Shown here piece by piece: positions 5,228 to 7,450 of a DNA stretch of 7,450 nucleotides. The stretch lies in the NCBI RefSeq assembly GCF_905187505.1, contig NZ_CAJJIC010000121.1, forward strand, positions 1-7,450. Reading direction: 5' to 3'. Position numbers and translations under genes: made by a program. How positions within the stretch are numbered: the first letter of the stretch is position 1; every line of letters begins with the position of its first letter. Source of the stretch: an uncultured Mailhella sp. Lineage in GTDB: Bacteria; Desulfobacterota; Desulfovibrionia; Desulfovibrionales; Desulfovibrionaceae. The notes under the pieces are model-generated. The model saw only the letters and a list, made by a program, of their open reading frames with translations, was not told the DNA's origin and did no database searches.

Positions 5228-6379
5228 ATGCTGCTGTACGTTCATGTTCCGTTCTGTCGGCGCAAGTGCCGGTACTGCGCCTTTTATTCCGTACCTGTCG
5301 GTTCGGGGGAGGCGCTGCGGCTGTGGGCCGACGCGCTGGCCGCGGATCTGCGCCGCCGGGCGGAGGAGCTGGGGCATCCTGCGGTGGAGACCGTGTTTTT
5401 CGGCGGCGGAACGCCGAGTCTCGTGCCGCCTTCCGTCATGGGGCGTCTGCTGGACACGGTGGCGGAATGCTTTTCTCTGGATGCCGGCGCGGAAATAAGC
5501 ATGGAGGCCAATCCCGATTCCGTGGATGCCCTGCGCGCGGCGGGCTTTCGCGCGGCCGGGGTGAACCGCGTGTCCCTGGGGGTGCAGGCGCTGGACGACG
5601 CGTTTCTTGCCGCCGTGGGCCGCGTGCACGACAAAAGGGGCGCGCTGAAGGCCTTCGACGCGCTGCGTGAAGCGAAGTTCGACAACATAGGTCTCGACTT
5701 CATGTGGGCGCTGCCCGGCGAGTCGCTTGAAAGCTGGAAGGCGCAGCTTGCCGAGGCCGTGGCCCTCGGCCCCGAACATTTTTCCTGCTACGGCCTTACC
5801 CTTGAGGAGGGAACCCCGCTTTACCTTTCCCGGCACGCGCTCGCCCTGCCCGGTGAGAATGAGTCCGCCGCCATGTACGAGGAGGGCGGAGCCCTGCTGG
5901 AGAGCGCAGGTTACGAGCAGTATGAAATTTCCAATTTCGCCAGCCCGGGACGCAGATGCCGTCACAACGAGGGCTACTGGCTGGGCAGGGAATATCTCGG
6001 CGTGGGCCCCTCGGCCGTGAGCTTTCTCGGCGGCAGACGCATAAGCCAGCCCGCCGATCTCGACGCATGGAGCACTGCGGTAAGGGAAAACCGTGAGGCC
6101 GGAACCGTGGAGGAACTCAGCTTCGTGGAACGCGTGGAAGAGCTGGTCATGCTGCGACTGCGCATGTCCGCCGGACTGGATACGGAGGAATATCGACGCA
6201 CCACGGGCCGCGACTTCGTCGCCGACAACCGCGGACTCATCGAAGAGCTCAAATGGCGGGGCATGGCCCGCCTGGAAGACGGTCGCTTCTCCCTTACCCG
6301 CCGCGGAATGCTCGTGTCCAACGCCGTCATCGAACAGTGCTTTGAACGCATCCCGCAACAACCGGAGACTACGGCATGA
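5228..6379 (+). CDS. hemW: HemW-type radical SAM heme chaperone (HemN-like)
   Basis: The 383-residue product belongs to the HemN/HemW radical-SAM family and is close to the usual HemW length (about 378 in E. coli). HemW binds heme and is thought to deliver it to respiratory proteins; older annotation calls it oxygen-independent coproporphyrinogen III oxidase. The iron-sulfur cysteines are C10, C14 and C17 in CRRKCRYC, and no fourth Cys follows at the HemN position, which argues for HemW. Other family blocks are GGGTPS (59-64), EANPDS (93-98), NRVSLGVQ (113-120), DFMWALPGES (157-166), YEQYEISNFA (229-238) and HNEGYW (246-251). The start at 5228 places the cysteines at the standard distance; no Shine-Dalgarno lies within reach (GGGGAGG at 5198-5204 is 23 nt away). 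The stop overlaps the gluQ start by 4 nt. True HemN activity is unlikely but cannot be excluded from sequence alone. Confidence 0.93.
   Translation: MLLYVHVPFCRRKCRYCAFYSVPVGSGEALRLWADALAADLRRRAEELGHPAVETVFFGGGTPSLVPPSVMGRLLDTVAECFSLDAGAEISMEANPDSVDALRAAGFRAAGVNRVSLGVQALDDAFLAAVGRVHDKRGALKAFDALREAKFDNIGLDFMWALPGESLESWKAQLAEAVALGPEHFSCYGLTLEEGTPLYLSRHALALPGENESAAMYEEGGALLESAGYEQYEISNFASPGRRCRHNEGYWLGREYLGVGPSAVSFLGGRRISQPADLDAWSTAVRENREAGTVEELSFVERVEELVMLRLRMSAGLDTEEYRRTTGRDFVADNRGLIEELKWRGMARLEDGRFSLTRRGMLVSNAVIEQCFERIPQQPETTA
6364..6367 (+). promoter_or_regulatory. Ribosome binding site of gluQ inside the hemW end
   Basis: GGAG lies 8 nt before the ATG at 6376, inside the last codons of hemW. 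Together with the ATGA overlap it supports translational coupling and this start. Confidence 0.6.
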
Positions 6380-7395
6380 ATCAGCATACTTCTTCAGGCG
6401 GAACCGTCACGGGCCGCTTCGCCCCGAGCCCTACCGGACTCATGCACCTCGGCAACGCCTGGTCGTTCTTCCTGGCCTGGCTCGGCGCCCGCGCCTCGGG
6501 CGGCCGCGTCATCCTGCGCCACGAAGACATAGACCCCGACCGCTCCCGCACCGAGTGGATGGACGCCATGGAACGCGACCTCTCCTGGCTCGGCCTCGAC
6601 TGGGACGAAGGCTCCTCCCACGGCCTGCACGCCCCCTATCACCAGAGCATGTGCGGCCCCCTCTATGAACGCGCCCTCGATGCCCTGAAGGCAAAAGGCC
6701 TCGTCTACCCCTGCTACTGCACCAGAAAGGAACTGCGCATGCTGGCCGGCGCCCCCCACGGCGCCTCGGACGGCCTCGGCGATGCCGGAGCCGCCTACCC
6801 CGGTACCTGCCGACACCTTACCCCGGAACAGCGCGCACAAAAGGAGGCCGAAGGCCGTCATCCCGCCCTCCGCCTTCTCTGCCCCGACGACGACGTGGAA
6901 TCCTTCAATGACCTCGTCCTCGGCCCCCAGAACATCCCCCTCAAAGACTGCGGCGGCGACTTCGCCCTCCGGCGCTCCGACGGCGTGTGGGCCTACCAGC
7001 TCGCCGTCGTCGTGGACGATGTCCGCATGGGCGTCACCCAGGTCGTCCGCGGCGAAGACATACTCCTCTCCACCCCGCGACAGCTCCTGCTCTACAGACT
7101 CCTCGACGCTCCCCCCCCATCCTACGCCCATGTCCCCCTGCTCTGCGACGAAAACGGCGAACGCCTCGCTAAACGTCACCACAGCCTCAGCATCGCCGCC
7201 CTCCGAGAAAAAGGCTGCTCCCCAACCTCCATCATCGGGTTCTTCGCCAAAGTCGCCGGCCTCCAGCCCGATCCCTCCCCCGTCTCCCCCTCCAGACTCG
7301 CCGACAATATCATGCGCGAAGGACCCTTCCCCTGGCACGCCCTCCCTAAAGGCTCCCTCATCATCCCCCATAACGCCCCCGAAGCCTGGCTGTAA
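6376..7395 (+). CDS. gluQ: Glutamyl-Q tRNA(Asp) synthetase (GluQ-RS)
   Basis: A 339-residue paralogue of the catalytic half of glutamyl-tRNA synthetase, lacking the anticodon-binding domain. The family activates glutamate and attaches it to queuosine at position 34 of tRNA(Asp), in the cytosol. Seen here: GRFAPSPTGLMHLGNA (13-28) with the HIGH-type motif HLGN at 24-27; a zinc site C113-x-C115...Y141-x3-C145, the C-x-C...Y-x3-C pattern that separates GluQ-RS from GluRS; VVRGEDILLSTPRQ (223-236); and a KMSKS-like RLAKRHHS (263-270) with K266. The interval between C115 and Y141 is longer than the about 11 residues I recall for E. coli. A full GltX would be about 460-500 residues. The ATG overlaps the hemW TGA (ATGA). 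Third positions are almost exclusively C, more so than in early hemW. GltX is the main alternative, but the length and zinc pattern argue against it. Confidence 0.93.
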   Translation: MNQHTSSGGTVTGRFAPSPTGLMHLGNAWSFFLAWLGARASGGRVILRHEDIDPDRSRTEWMDAMERDLSWLGLDWDEGSSHGLHAPYHQSMCGPLYERALDALKAKGLVYPCYCTRKELRMLAGAPHGASDGLGDAGAAYPGTCRHLTPEQRAQKEAEGRHPALRLLCPDDDVESFNDLVLGPQNIPLKDCGGDFALRRSDGVWAYQLAVVVDDVRMGVTQVVRGEDILLSTPRQLLLYRLLDAPPPSYAHVPLLCDENGERLAKRHHSLSIAALREKGCSPTSIIGFFAKVAGLQPDPSPVSPSRLADNIMREGPFPWHALPKGSLIIPHNAPEAWL

Positions 7396-7396
7396 C

Positions 7397-7450
7397 ACAC
7401 AGAAAACACAGAAAACGCAGGAAAGGCAGAAAAGACAGGAAAGGCAGATC
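7397..7450 (+). repeat. Six-unit 9-bp tandem repeat running off the right edge
   Basis: Starting 2 nt after the gluQ stop, six consecutive 9-bp units follow a pattern A-(C/G)-(A/G)-C-A-G-(A/G)-A-A. Units 1 and 2 are identical (ACACAGAAA), units 3-5 vary at a few purine or C/G positions, and the sixth begins AGGCAGA before the window ends. The strand is almost free of T, in contrast to the C-rich gluQ end. No stop occurs in the frame following the gluQ stop. No terminator for hemW-gluQ is visible before the edge. Confidence 0.75.

Noticed and set aside
5003..6361. 452-codon open frame antisense to hemW
   Set aside because: No motif or ribosome binding site; hemW on the other strand carries the radical-SAM cysteines and all family blocks.
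6394..7398. 334-codon open frame antisense to gluQ
   Set aside because: Its product is a Gly/Ala/Glu/Val-rich low-complexity sequence caused by the C-ending codons of gluQ; gluQ has unmistakable family motifs.

Overview
The window is high-GC bacterial chromosome (third codon positions are nearly all G or C) with AT-rich intergenic gaps. The autotransporter-type outer-membrane protein indicates a Gram-negative host. The style of its barrel, together with a proA-nadD pair and a hemW-gluQ pair, suggests a Desulfovibrionaceae-like organism, possibly a gut lineage related to Bilophila, Mailhella or Desulfovibrio. That placement is inference from remembered family style, not a database result. No phage, IS, CRISPR or RNA gene was seen.

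Layout: 1-40 may hold the first 13 codons of a minus-strand gene running off the left edge. 105-197 carries two tandem minus-strand terminators that close the proA-nadD operon. nadD (328-1017) and proA (1020-2288) are minus-strand and only 2 nt apart, driven by a good sigma70-type promoter at 2323-2351. 2398-2551 is a cluster of terminator hairpins, mostly minus-strand, that insulates proA from the gene upstream. 2552-2809 contains no convincing gene. 2858-4608 (minus) is an autotransporter that looks decayed: its start and its passenger/barrel are in different frames, and the barrel appears to lack its first strands. 4624-5227 is a long intergenic region between divergent genes, with an AT-rich core that holds a candidate 29-codon small ORF, a 19-bp direct repeat and a 17-bp near-palindrome. 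hemW (5228-6379) and gluQ (6376-7395) are plus-strand and overlap by 4 nt. The window ends in a 9-bp tandem repeat starting just after the gluQ stop.

Functionally, the two intact operons are housekeeping: proline biosynthesis (ProA) with NAD biosynthesis (NadD), and a radical-SAM heme chaperone-type protein (HemW) with a tRNA(Asp) queuosine-modifying enzyme (GluQ-RS). I found no evidence of a new multi-gene system. The most interesting items are the decaying autotransporter, the possibly leaderless hemW promoter, the structured intergenic region in front of it, and the 9-bp repeat array at the right edge.
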